A DNA stretch of 64,000 nt from Ovoidimarina sp038744785 (GTDB lineage Bacteria > Pseudomonadota > Alphaproteobacteria > Rhodobacterales > Rhodobacteraceae), in contig JBCDLX010000004.1 in the NCBI GenBank assembly GCA_038744785.1, positions 159,569 through 223,568 of the forward strand, in the 5' to 3' direction. Position numbers and translations under genes: made by a program. Each line of letters begins with the position of its first letter. Position 1 is the stretch's first letter. The notes beneath the pieces are model-generated. The model made no database searches, was not told the DNA's origin, and saw only the letters and a program-made list of their open reading frames with translations. Below, piece by piece: positions 44,744-52,561 of the stretch.

Positions 44744-45745
44744 CTGACTGCAGGGGCTTATATTCTTGGCTGTGCCGGGCAACGGCTTTTGCCGGAGGAG
44801 CGTGCTTTTTTTCGAGCTGCTGACCCTTGGGGCTTCATCGTCTTTGCCCGGAACGTCGAAACACCTGATCAAGTCCGAGCCCTGACGTCGGATCTGCGCG
44901 AGGCCGTCGGGCGCGATGCACCGGTGCTTATTGATCAGGAAGGCGGGCGGGTCCAAAGGATGCAACCTCCGCACTGGCGGGCTTGGCCGCCGCCCCTTGA
45001 TCACATGGCTGAGGTTGCACCGGCGGCGCGCGAGCGCGCCATGTTCCTGCGATATCGGATCATTGCCAAGGAGCTACGCGACATTGGCATCGACACGAAC
45101 TGTGCCCCTCTGGCGGATATAGCGGGCCCGTTGACGCATCCTTTCCTCAAGAACCGCTGCTATGGCACCGATCCCGATTCGGTCACGCGCCTTGCTCGCG
45201 CAGTGGCCACAGGATTGCAGGCAGGCGGCGTGTTGCCGGTGATCAAACACATGCCCGGTCATGGGCGCGGATCGGTAGATAGCCATCACGAGGTGCCCAC
45301 GACAGATGCGTCGCCTGCAGAGCTTCTGTCCCATGACTTTGCCCCGTTTATAGCGCTTGCCGACCTGCCAATGGCGATGACCGCGCACTATGTCTATACA
45401 AGCTACGATAATGTGCCGACGACCGTATCGGCCCGTATGATCAAGTTGATCAGAAAAGAGATTTGCTTTGATGGGCTTTTGATGACCGATGATCTGTCGA
45501 TGGAGGCGTTGGGCGGCAGTGTCACGGACAGGACCCGCGGGGCCCGTCAGGCGGGCTGTGACGTGATACTACATTGCAACGGCAAGATGGACGAGATGGC
45601 CGAGGTTGCGTCCGAAGCTGGCCAATTGTCGGACGCTTCAGACGCGCGTGCGCGGCGGGCGCTTCGGCTGCGGACTGTGCCCCGCGCCATTGACATCGAC
45701 GGGGCAGAGGACGAACTTGCCGCACTTTCGCAAGGGACGACATGA
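44744..45745 (+). CDS. nagZ: Beta-N-acetylhexosaminidase NagZ, apparent CTG start
   Basis: NagZ removes GlcNAc from anhydro-muropeptides during cytoplasmic cell-wall recycling. The 333-residue GH3 enzyme has LIDQEGGRVQR, the family motif KHMPGHG, the catalytic His/Asp region VDSHHEVP, and nucleophile Asp in LLMTDDLSMEA. No ATG, GTG or TTG lies in frame near the expected N-terminus. CTG at 44744 is preceded by GGAGG with 7-base spacing and gives the family start TAGAYILG, so CTG is the likely initiator. The next plausible ATG is over 60 codons in and would delete core strands. The stop overlaps scpA by 4 bases. Confidence 0.9.
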   Translation: MTAGAYILGCAGQRLLPEERAFFRAADPWGFIVFARNVETPDQVRALTSDLREAVGRDAPVLIDQEGGRVQRMQPPHWRAWPPPLDHMAEVAPAARERAMFLRYRIIAKELRDIGIDTNCAPLADIAGPLTHPFLKNRCYGTDPDSVTRLARAVATGLQAGGVLPVIKHMPGHGRGSVDSHHEVPTTDASPAELLSHDFAPFIALADLPMAMTAHYVYTSYDNVPTTVSARMIKLIRKEICFDGLLMTDDLSMEALGGSVTDRTRGARQAGCDVILHCNGKMDEMAEVASEAGQLSDASDARARRALRLRTVPRAIDIDGAEDELAALSQGTT

Positions 45746-46524
45746 GCGAAGACGACCGCGAAAACGTGATCCATGTGGATGCGAGGCTGGCGGCCGAAGC
45801 ATTGATCGTCGATGTCGATGGGTTCGAGGGGCCTTTGGACCTGCTTTTGACCCTGTCGCGCACGCAGAAAGTTGATCTTCTGAAAATCTCGGTCCTCGCC
45901 CTGGCAGAGCAGTACCTGGATTTCATTAGGAAGGCCAAAGATTTACGGATTGAACTTGCCGCAGACTATCTGGTCATGGCGGCATGGCTTGCATTCCTGA
46001 AGTCAAGGCTTCTTCTGCCGCCGGATCCGGCCGACGAAGGACCTTCCGGCGAAGATTTGGCGGCCCATCTTGCGTTTCAGCTACAACGTCTTGAGGCGAT
46101 GCGCGACGTGGCGGCGCGCCTGATGGCGCGGGACCAGAAGGGTCGCGATTTCTTTGTCCGCGGTATCCCAGAGGATGTAACCCGCGTGCGCCGCGTCACC
46201 TACACCGCAACCCTTCTGGACCTGATGCAAGGCTACGCGCGCATTCGCACAAAGGATGAATTCCGCCCGTATATCATGGATCGCGACAGTGTGCTGACAA
46301 TGGAAGAGGCCCTGGACAAGATGCGCCATCTGATTGGGTTTGCGGGCGACTGGACCGATTTGTCGGCGTACCTGCCGGACGGGTGGACGGGCGATCCGAA
46401 ACGGCGGCGGTCCGCCACGGCAGCAACGTTTGCGGCATCGCTCGAACTTGTGAAGGCCGGAAAGGCAGAGCTTCGCCAGTCCGAGACGTTTGCGCCGATC
46501 CAGCTCAGGGGGGTTCGCGAATGA
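45742..46524 (+). CDS. scpA: Segregation and condensation protein A
   Basis: ScpA is the kleisin subunit that bridges SMC heads in bacterial condensin. The 260-residue protein has the N-terminal kleisin domain with FEGPLDLLLTLSRTQKVDLLKISVLALAEQY, the middle ADYLVMAAWLAFLKSRLLLP helix, and a C-terminal winged helix reaching TFAPIQLRG. It overlaps nagZ by 4 bases upstream and scpB by 4 bases downstream, so all three are coupled. smc itself is not in the window. Confidence 0.96.
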   Translation: MSEDDRENVIHVDARLAAEALIVDVDGFEGPLDLLLTLSRTQKVDLLKISVLALAEQYLDFIRKAKDLRIELAADYLVMAAWLAFLKSRLLLPPDPADEGPSGEDLAAHLAFQLQRLEAMRDVAARLMARDQKGRDFFVRGIPEDVTRVRRVTYTATLLDLMQGYARIRTKDEFRPYIMDRDSVLTMEEALDKMRHLIGFAGDWTDLSAYLPDGWTGDPKRRRSATAATFAASLELVKAGKAELRQSETFAPIQLRGVRE

Positions 46525-47177
46525 CCGAGGCGACGGGCGCGGACCTGGAAGAAAGCCTGTTCGAGGCGCCCCCATTGGCCGAGCAAGAACGTATGGTCGA
46601 AGCGGTCCTTTTCGCATCCGCCGAACCGGTGAGCGTGGCCGATCTGAACGCGCGGATGCCGCATGGCGCGGATGCGAAAGCCGCGTTGGACCTTTTGCAG
46701 AGACGGTACGAAGGCCGGGGTGTGCAAGTCGTGCGGGTCGGGGAGGCGTGGGCGATCCGAACAGCGCCAGACCTCGGTTTTCTGATGCAAAAGGAAACGG
46801 TCGAGACCCGAAAACTGTCGCGCGCGGCCATCGAAACTCTGGCGATCGTTGCCTACCATCAGCCTGTCACTCGGGCCGAGATTGAAGAGATTCGCGGTGT
46901 GTCCGTCAGCCGCGGCACAATCGATCAACTGCTCGAGCTTGAATGGATCCGGTTCGGGCGGCGCAAGATGACGCCGGGCAGGCCTGTGACCTTCGTCGTT
47001 ACGCAAGGGTTTCTTGACCATTTCGGGCTTGAATCGGCCCGCGATCTTCCGGGCTTGAAAGAGCTGCGCTCAGCAGGGCTTCTGGACAATCGTCCGCCCC
47101 CGGGCATCAGCGACGAAGAGGATGAGGCGGCGGAACCCGACATGTTCGATACACCGTCCGAGGAGGACCAGACGTGA
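46521..47177 (+). CDS. scpB: Segregation and condensation protein B
   Basis: ScpB dimers bind the ScpA linker in the SMC complex. The 218-residue protein has two winged-helix domains, recognised by MVEAVLFASAEPVSV and by LSRAAIETLAIVAYHQPVTRAEIEEIRGV, and ends in an acidic disordered tail from about 190. Its ATG overlaps the scpA stop (ATGA), and its stop overlaps the GTG start of a small protein gene. Confidence 0.95.
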   Translation: MTEATGADLEESLFEAPPLAEQERMVEAVLFASAEPVSVADLNARMPHGADAKAALDLLQRRYEGRGVQVVRVGEAWAIRTAPDLGFLMQKETVETRKLSRAAIETLAIVAYHQPVTRAEIEEIRGVSVSRGTIDQLLELEWIRFGRRKMTPGRPVTFVVTQGFLDHFGLESARDLPGLKELRSAGLLDNRPPPGISDEEDEAAEPDMFDTPSEEDQT

Positions 47178-47359
47178 ACACGAACCGACTGATATCGATG
47201 CTGATGCGGATGTTCATGCGCCACGGAATGCGGGCTGTTAATCAACAGGCGCGGGCCAATATGTCGCCGGAAGAGCGGGCGAGGGACAAGAAAATCCGTC
47301 AGACCACCCGGCGGGCCAACCAAGCGATGCGGGTGACGCGTCGGATGGGACGTTTCTGA
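47174..47359 (+). CDS. Small basic Met-rich protein coupled to scpB
   Basis: The 61-residue protein starts at GTG 47174, overlapping the scpB stop by 4 bases (GTGA). It has nine Met and many Arg residues: an N-terminal amphipathic stretch (LISMLMRMFMRHGM), a middle SPEERARDKKIRQ segment, and an Arg-rich C-tail. The predicted net charge is strongly positive. I recognise no named family, but short basic ORFs at this place occur in Rhodobacterales. It may be membrane-surface or nucleic-acid binding; that is a guess from composition. A hairpin follows at 47371. Confidence 0.75.
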   Translation: MNTNRLISMLMRMFMRHGMRAVNQQARANMSPEERARDKKIRQTTRRANQAMRVTRRMGRF

Positions 47360-47370
47360 CTAGAGCGTTT

Positions 47371-47389
47371 GCCCGGGAACTACTCGGGC
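47371..47389 (+). terminator. Possible terminator after the scpAB chain
   Basis: GCCCGGG and CTCGGGC form a 7-bp stem (one G-T pair) with the loop AACTA, followed by GTTTCG. The T-run is weak, so this is a moderate call. It lies 12 bp after the small-protein stop. Confidence 0.4.
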
Positions 47390-47504
47390 GTTTCGCGGGC
47401 AAGTCGATCCTGTTGCCCGGGTTTGAGTGGACCGGCCACGACAGACATGTGGCAGGAAACGCCCCCTTGCGCAAAACGGCGAGGATGCCCGCTTCGGTGG
47501 TTTC

Positions 47505-48581
47505 CTATGGCGCGCAAAAGTGCTTCGCAAGCTTCAGCCCCTGGCCTTGATAATTCGACGCGATCTCACGCCCGTAAAGCCTGTCGGGGATTTCTGCCAT
47601 GCGTTCATACACCAGACGGCCCACAATTTGTCCGTGTTCGAGAACAAAGGGGGCTTCGTGACAGCGCACCTCCAGCACCCCACGGGCGCCGGCCCCGCCG
47701 GCCTCGGCCCAGCCGAAGCCCGGGTCGAAAAAGCCCGCGTAGTGCACCCGAAACTCGCCGACCATCGCCATGAACGGCGCCATTTCTGCGGCATGTGTAG
47801 GCGGGATCGTCACCGCTTCACGGCTGACGAGAATGTAGAAGGCGCCGGGATCGAGAATGATGCGCCCTTCGGTCGTTCGAACGTCCTCCCAGAAATCGCG
47901 GGGCGGGTAGTGGTCGATGCGCTGAAGGTCGATCACCCCTGTGTGCGGCTTCGCGCGGTAGCCGACAAGGTCGCCACTGGTCGGTCGAAGGTCGACAGAA
48001 AAGCCCAGGCCCTCTGATATTACGGGCGCGCGGTCGACCAGCGGCGTATCGGCATGAAGACGTGCTAGATCCTCGTCCGAGAGGGCCGCATGCCCGTCAC
48101 GAAACCGTATTTGGTTCAGCCGCATTCCTGGCCGAACGAGGACCGAGAACGAGCGCGGGCAAATCTCAGCATAGAGCGGGCCAGTGTAACCCGCTGGAAT
48201 TCGGTCGAATTCTGTGCCCCCATCGGTAATGACGCGTGTCAAAAGATCAAGCCGGCCGGTGGACGACTTTGCATTGGCGACGGCCTGGAGCCCCGAGGGA
48301 AGGTCAAGCGCCTCCATCAACGGAACGACATAGACGCACCCCTTTTCCAGAACCGCCCCGTCCAACAAATCGATCGTGTGCATCCTAAAGTCGGCAAGCC
48401 GGTCCGCAACGGGTGTGTTTTCGCCCGCAAGAAAGCTTGCCCGCACCCTGTGCGCGACAGACCCTAGCCTCAGGTCAAGCGAAGCAGGTTGCACCTGCTC
48501 AGGCAAAAGGGTCGGATCGGCCCGTATGATCCGATCAGCGATCATCGCTTTCAACGTCTGGGACGGTAGCACGCCGGTCAT
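47505..48581 (-). CDS. dcd: 2'-deoxycytidine 5'-triphosphate deaminase, double-domain type
   Basis: The enzyme deaminates dCTP to dUTP for thymidylate synthesis. At 358 residues it is about twice the length of E. coli Dcd and belongs to the fused double-domain form (PF06559 type) found in alphaproteobacteria. The first half holds ANAKSSTGRLDLLTRV and CPRSFSVLVRPGMRLNQIRF; the second half holds AGFFDPGFGW and EHGQIVGRLVYERM. The ATG at 48581 is preceded by GGAGG six bases upstream. tRNA-Pro lies directly upstream on the same strand with a hairpin between. Confidence 0.9.
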   Translation of the reverse strand: MTGVLPSQTLKAMIADRIIRADPTLLPEQVQPASLDLRLGSVAHRVRASFLAGENTPVADRLADFRMHTIDLLDGAVLEKGCVYVVPLMEALDLPSGLQAVANAKSSTGRLDLLTRVITDGGTEFDRIPAGYTGPLYAEICPRSFSVLVRPGMRLNQIRFRDGHAALSDEDLARLHADTPLVDRAPVISEGLGFSVDLRPTSGDLVGYRAKPHTGVIDLQRIDHYPPRDFWEDVRTTEGRIILDPGAFYILVSREAVTIPPTHAAEMAPFMAMVGEFRVHYAGFFDPGFGWAEAGGAGARGVLEVRCHEAPFVLEHGQIVGRLVYERMAEIPDRLYGREIASNYQGQGLKLAKHFCAP

Positions 48582-48603
48582 GGCGACCTCCGGATAAAGC
48601 AAC

Positions 48604-48628
48604 GCCCGCGTCCCATTGGATCGCGGGC
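48604..48628 (-). terminator. Hairpin after tRNA-Pro, probable terminator
   Basis: GCCCGCG and CGCGGGC form a perfect 7-bp stem around an 11-base loop that can pair further. On the minus strand it follows the tRNA 3' end by about 8 bases and is followed by GTTGCTTTA. It also sits before the dcd ribosome-binding site. Confidence 0.5.
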
Positions 48629-48636
48629 CGTTGATT

Positions 48637-48712
48637 TGGTCGGGCTAGCAGGACTTGAACCTGCGACCTTCCGTCCCCCAGACGGACGCGCTACCAGGCT
48701 GCGCCATAGCCC
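48637..48712 (-). tRNA. tRNA-Pro (anticodon GGG)
   Basis: On the minus strand a complete cloverleaf is visible: acceptor CGGGCTA paired with TAGCCCG, discriminator A, encoded CCA, and a D-arm with GCGCAGCCTGGTAGCGC. The anticodon stem is TCCGT/ACGGA with loop CTGGGGG, giving anticodon GGG for CCC and CCU codons. The T-arm contains GGTTCAAGTCC. C at position 1 is typical of bacterial tRNA-Pro. Confidence 0.96.
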
Positions 48713-48768
48713 GACACGGCGCACTACATACCCGATCTGTGGGGACGGGCAAGAGGGCAGGGCAGAAA

Positions 48769-49674
48769 TCAGAGCGCGTCCCGATCTCGCACCCGACGTA
48801 GCGCATCGACGATCGCGGTAAGCTGTGTTGCGTCGGGCTGTTCGGCGCGGCGGTCGCGGACGATAAGGCGCGCTGTATAGCCAGCTGGTCCCGCATGCGT
48901 CGGTGCGTCGTCCTCGACGTCGGTTTCAGGAACGTCGGGGGTCGCCGGAATCCTTGCTGTCGAAACGGGCTCGGGGACATTGGTGTCTTGTATGGTATGC
49001 GTGTCGGGCGCCGGTTCTGGGTCCGGGACCGCTGCCTCGGTCGCCGGAGCGTCTGCTGCCGGGGTATAGGATGCCGGTGCTTCAGCGGGTGGTTCAGGGA
49101 CCTCGTCCGTACGCGCCGTAGCTTCACTTTCTTCCGCTGCATCAAACGGCAGTTCCGGCTCGCCGGACGACCGAACCGAGCCAAATGCCAAGACGGGCTC
49201 TACGCTCGGCTGCGGTTTGGGCTCAGGATTCTTTGGTTCATCTTCTGGTGCCTCTGCGCCGGTGTGTGTGTCCAAGGGCCGGTTTTGCTGGACGGCGACA
49301 CGCGGTGGATCGGGCATGTCAGAGGCGGGCAGGGGGCCGGACTCCATCGTTGGTTCGACGTGCTCGGCTTTCAGTTCCACGACCGTCGCCATTTCGTGTT
49401 CAAGGGGTTGCGAAAACGCTGCGACGTGTTTCACACCCTCTTCCCGAAGAAGCTTCTGCACACCGCGGATCGTCATCCCGTCGTCGTGCAATAGTCGCTT
49501 GATTCCACCGATCAACTGCATGTCAGAGGGGCGATAATAGCGCCGTCCACCGGCGCGCTTCACGGGTTTTACCTGTGAAAACCGGCTTTCCCAGAACCGA
49601 AGCACGTGCGTGGGCACGTCCAGCCATTCGGCCACTTCCGAGATGGTCCGGAAGGCGTCCGGCGATTTATCCAT
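48769..49674 (-). CDS. MerR-type HTH regulator with long disordered tail
   Basis: The 301-residue protein has an N-terminal MerR-like winged helix (about 8-80: ISEVAEWLDVPTHVLRFWESRF, then GGRRYYRPSD and GMTIRGVQKLL). After it comes an acidic, Pro/Glu/Ala-rich region to about 265 and a short conserved C-terminal helix. No Cys-based metal site of classic MerR proteins is present. The gene follows ihfA after 3 bp, so it is cotranscribed. This ihfA-MerR pair is usual in Rhodobacterales; targets are unknown. Confidence 0.87.
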   Translation of the reverse strand: MDKSPDAFRTISEVAEWLDVPTHVLRFWESRFSQVKPVKRAGGRRYYRPSDMQLIGGIKRLLHDDGMTIRGVQKLLREEGVKHVAAFSQPLEHEMATVVELKAEHVEPTMESGPLPASDMPDPPRVAVQQNRPLDTHTGAEAPEDEPKNPEPKPQPSVEPVLAFGSVRSSGEPELPFDAAEESEATARTDEVPEPPAEAPASYTPAADAPATEAAVPDPEPAPDTHTIQDTNVPEPVSTARIPATPDVPETDVEDDAPTHAGPAGYTARLIVRDRRAEQPDATQLTAIVDALRRVRDRDAL

Positions 49675-49677
49675 GGA

Positions 49678-49980
49678 TTACTTCCGGTTCCCTGCGGCAA
49701 CCCGGTCCTTCATGAGATGCGACGGACGGAAGGTCAGCACACGGCGCGGATGGATCGGAACTTCCTCGCCGGTCTTGGGGTTTCGCCCGATCCGGGCAGC
49801 TTTGTCCCGAACGCTGAACGTACCGAAGGACGAGATCTTCACGGACTCGCCACGGACCAGTGCATCAGACATGTGCGTCAGCACACTTTCAACCAATTGA
49901 GCGGATTCGTTGCGGCTCAGGCCGACCTCGCGAAATACCGCTTCGCTTAGGTCCATCCGGGTCAGTGTTTTTTCGCCCAT
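49678..49980 (-). CDS. ihfA: Integration host factor alpha subunit
   Basis: IHF-alpha pairs with IHF-beta to bend DNA at specific sites. The 100-residue HU-fold protein has the family start KTLTRMDLSEAVFREVGLSR, the KISSFGTFSVRDKAAR arm base, and RNPKTGEEVPIHPRRVLTFRPS with the intercalating Pro loop. ATG 49980 has GAGGGGAG upstream. A good sigma-70-like promoter lies in the gap to fabH, so ihfA can be made independently of the upstream lipid genes. Confidence 0.96.
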   Translation of the reverse strand: MGEKTLTRMDLSEAVFREVGLSRNESAQLVESVLTHMSDALVRGESVKISSFGTFSVRDKAARIGRNPKTGEEVPIHPRRVLTFRPSHLMKDRVAAGNRK

Positions 49981-50004
49981 GTCGCTCCCCTCTGTGATCG
50001 CCCT

Positions 50005-50034
50005 ACAATGAGCCAGCGGGAAAGCGGGTGTCAA
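50005..50034 (-). promoter_or_regulatory. Putative sigma-70 promoter for ihfA-merR
   Basis: On the minus strand TTGACA (50034-50029) and CATTGT (50010-50005) are separated by 18 bp. The -35 is a perfect match; the -10 matches at three of six positions. A transcript would start about 20 bp before the ihfA ATG, just ahead of its ribosome-binding site. Confidence 0.4.
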
Positions 50035-50066
50035 TATCAATGACTTGGACGAAAGCGTTCAGGCGT

Positions 50067-51038
50067 TCACCAGCGCAGGACTACAGAGCCCCACGCCAAT
50101 CCCCCACCGATCGCCTCGGTGACGATCAACTGGCCGGGCCGAATGTGGCCTTCGGCCACGCCCACCGACAGCGCCAGCGGGATCGATGCGGCCGAGGTGT
50201 TTCCATGATCCTGGACCGTGACTATCACCCGGTCCATCGGGACACCCATCTTCTGCGCTGTCGCCTTGATGATCCGCAAATTGGCCTGATGCGGCACGAT
50301 CCAATCCACATCCGCCCCGGTTTTGCCGATCTTTTTCAGTGCGGCATCCGCCGTTTGCGCCAGTTTTTCAACAGCGTGGCGAAAGACTTCCTTGCCCTGC
50401 ATCCGAAGATAGCCGGTGGTCTGTGTGGAGACACCGCCGTCGACGTAAAGGATCTCACGGTGCCGCCCGTCAGAATTCAGATCGACCGAAAGAATGCCGC
50501 GGTCGTCGGCTGTGTCCGCACCCTTGGCCGCCTCCAGCACCAGTGCGCCGGCGCCATCGCCAAAAAGCACACATGTGGCGCGGTCGGTCCAATCCATGAT
50601 CCGGCTGAATGTTTCCGCGCCGATGACGACGACCCTTTCCGCCTGGCCCGAGACGATCAAGGCGTTCGCGTTTGCAAGCGCGTAGACAAATCCTGCGCAT
50701 ACAGCCTGCACGTCGAAGGCGAACCCCTTGGTCATGCCAAGCGCGCTCTGCACCATCGTTGCTGCGGATGGAAAGGTCAGATCGGCCGTTGACGTGGCGA
50801 CGACTAGAGCGTCGATATCCCCGGGCGAGAGCCCCGCCATTTCCAGCGCGCGCTGTGTAGCAATCGTCGCCATCTGCGAGGTTGTTTCGCCGTCCGCCGC
50901 AAAATGGCGCCGTTCGATACCGGATCTGGAACGGATCCACTCGTCCGACGTCTCAAGCGTCTGTTCGAATTCTGAGTTCGGAACGATCCGTTCGGGCAGG
51001 TAATGCCCCACCCCGCGTACCACGGCGCGTCTTGTCAT
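50067..51038 (-). CDS. fabH: 3-oxoacyl-ACP synthase III
   Basis: FabH condenses acetyl-CoA with malonyl-ACP to begin type II fatty-acid synthesis. The 323-residue thiolase-fold enzyme has the catalytic Cys114 in DVQAVCAGFVYA, His in IVPHQANLRI, and Asn in DHGNTSAASIP. It overlaps the plsX stop by 3 bases (ATGA), so it is translationally coupled. The order plsX-fabH is the classic bacterial one. Confidence 0.97.
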   Translation of the reverse strand: MTRRAVVRGVGHYLPERIVPNSEFEQTLETSDEWIRSRSGIERRHFAADGETTSQMATIATQRALEMAGLSPGDIDALVVATSTADLTFPSAATMVQSALGMTKGFAFDVQAVCAGFVYALANANALIVSGQAERVVVIGAETFSRIMDWTDRATCVLFGDGAGALVLEAAKGADTADDRGILSVDLNSDGRHREILYVDGGVSTQTTGYLRMQGKEVFRHAVEKLAQTADAALKKIGKTGADVDWIVPHQANLRIIKATAQKMGVPMDRVIVTVQDHGNTSAASIPLALSVGVAEGHIRPGQLIVTEAIGGGLAWGSVVLRW

Positions 51039-52150
51039 TCGCTCTGCTCGTTCTCTGCCCCGTCCGGTACCGTAGTTTGGCGTGGCACCGGTGCGGATGC
51101 AAGCCGCGCAGCCAGCCGTTGCGAAAAGCCCGACCGTGCAAGCGTAAATGCGAGTTTTATGGCAGCCGAGACGCCGGTCGCGTCGGCAGAGCCGTGCGAT
51201 TTTACGACCGTCCCGTTCAGTCCAAGAAACACGCCGCCATTAACCCGCCGCGGATCGATCCGCTTGGTCAGGCGACGAAGCGAAGTAAACGCCAAAAGAG
51301 CGGCGATCCGCGATAGGGGTGTCGCCTGGAACGCTTCTTTCAGAAAATCCCTGATCAGAGTCGCGGTCCCCTCGCCGGTCTTCAATGCGACATTGCCGGT
51401 GAAGCCGTCTGTGACGATGACGTCCACGCGGGCCGACGGCAGGTCCCCCCCTTCGACGAATCCCACGAACTGGAAATTTGCGGGCTCTGCCGACGCTTCG
51501 ATCAGATCGTGCGCAGCCTTCAGCTCTGCTCTGCCCTTATGCTCTTCCGTCCCGAGGTTCAGGATACCCACCCGTGGCCGGGACAACTCAAGCCCGTTAC
51601 GCGCGTAGGACACGCCCATCAGCGCGTATTGCAGCAGATCGTGCTCGTCAGCCTTAATATCCGCACCGACGTCAAGCATAACATTGAAGCCCTGCGGGTT
51701 GCGCGAGGGCCAGAGGCAAGCAATAGCGGGCCGGTTAACGCCCGGAAGCTTGCGAAGTCGCATGACCGACAACAGCATCAGCGCACCGGTGTTGCCGCAA
51801 GACACACAGACTTCGGCTTCGCCGTTCCGCACAGCTTCGATCGCCGACCACATTGAGGTCGATTGACCGTGCCGCAATATATGAGAGGGCTTGTCGTCCA
51901 TCCGGACGACATCCGGCGCGTCGCGGACAATGCAACGATCGTCGAGCTTGCGCTTCGCAACCAGCTGCGTCAGCTCTGCCGCTGGTCCATGCAGAATGAA
52001 TCCTACGTCAGGGTTTTTCTGCGCTGACTTAGAAAGCCCGGCAACCACGGCTGCGGATCCGAGGTCGCCACCCATCGCATCGACGGAGATAATGGTGCGC
52101 CCCTTGAGTTCGTTCGGGGTCGGGACGGAGCTCTTTACTTCAGCGTCCAT
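51035..52150 (-). CDS. plsX: Phosphate acyltransferase PlsX
   Basis: PlsX makes acyl-phosphate from acyl-ACP for phospholipid synthesis through PlsY. The 371-residue protein has IISVDAMGGDLGSAAVV near the N-terminus, VSCGNTGALM, and VIVTDGFTGNVALKTGEG, all conserved in the family. It starts 30 bp after rpmF and overlaps fabH. The N-terminus carries about 18 extra residues before the conserved strand; a later start cannot be excluded. Confidence 0.95.
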   Translation of the reverse strand: MDAEVKSSVPTPNELKGRTIISVDAMGGDLGSAAVVAGLSKSAQKNPDVGFILHGPAAELTQLVAKRKLDDRCIVRDAPDVVRMDDKPSHILRHGQSTSMWSAIEAVRNGEAEVCVSCGNTGALMLLSVMRLRKLPGVNRPAIACLWPSRNPQGFNVMLDVGADIKADEHDLLQYALMGVSYARNGLELSRPRVGILNLGTEEHKGRAELKAAHDLIEASAEPANFQFVGFVEGGDLPSARVDVIVTDGFTGNVALKTGEGTATLIRDFLKEAFQATPLSRIAALLAFTSLRRLTKRIDPRRVNGGVFLGLNGTVVKSHGSADATGVSAAIKLAFTLARSGFSQRLAARLASAPVPRQTTVPDGAENEQSE

Positions 52151-52180
52151 GGCCGGTCACCCTGCGCGGCCCGGACCGGC

Positions 52181-52390
52181 TTACGCCGCGGCTTCGTCGT
52201 CCAGGTCGATCTCGTCGGCCTGCGCCACAATTTCCCGGTCGTCATAGTAGCCGCATGCCCCGCAGACGTGATGCGGGCGCTTGAGCTCGCCGCAGTTGGG
52301 GCATTCTGCCGGATTAGCTGCCACAAGCGCGTCGTGCGCACGGCGCATGTTCCGGCGCGAGCGGGTGACTTTGTTCTGAGGGACGGCCAT
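52181..52390 (-). CDS. rpmF: 50S ribosomal protein L32
   Basis: The 69-residue protein begins MAVPQNKVTRSRRNMRRAHD and carries the zinc-ribbon cysteines Cys30, Cys33, Cys43 and Cys46, so it is the zinc-binding (C+) form. The ATG has GAGG at 8-base spacing. A small GC hairpin (GGGGG/CCCCC at 52414-52428) lies just upstream in the leader. It sits between the YceD-like gene and plsX, the common bacterial order. Confidence 0.97.
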   Translation of the reverse strand: MAVPQNKVTRSRRNMRRAHDALVAANPAECPNCGELKRPHHVCGACGYYDDREIVAQADEIDLDDEAAA

Positions 52391-52561
52391 GTCTCAACCT
52401 CGGGTCTGGTACCGGGGGATCCGCCCCCTGCGTGTTTCAATTCGTCTTGACAGATTCGGATGTCGCGGCCTCTTACGCCAATGCGGGCCTTGATGTCCAA
52501 TCGCTCGTGTCGGGCGAGGCGCGGAACATACTCGGAATCCGGACGGGATCAAGTCCTGATT

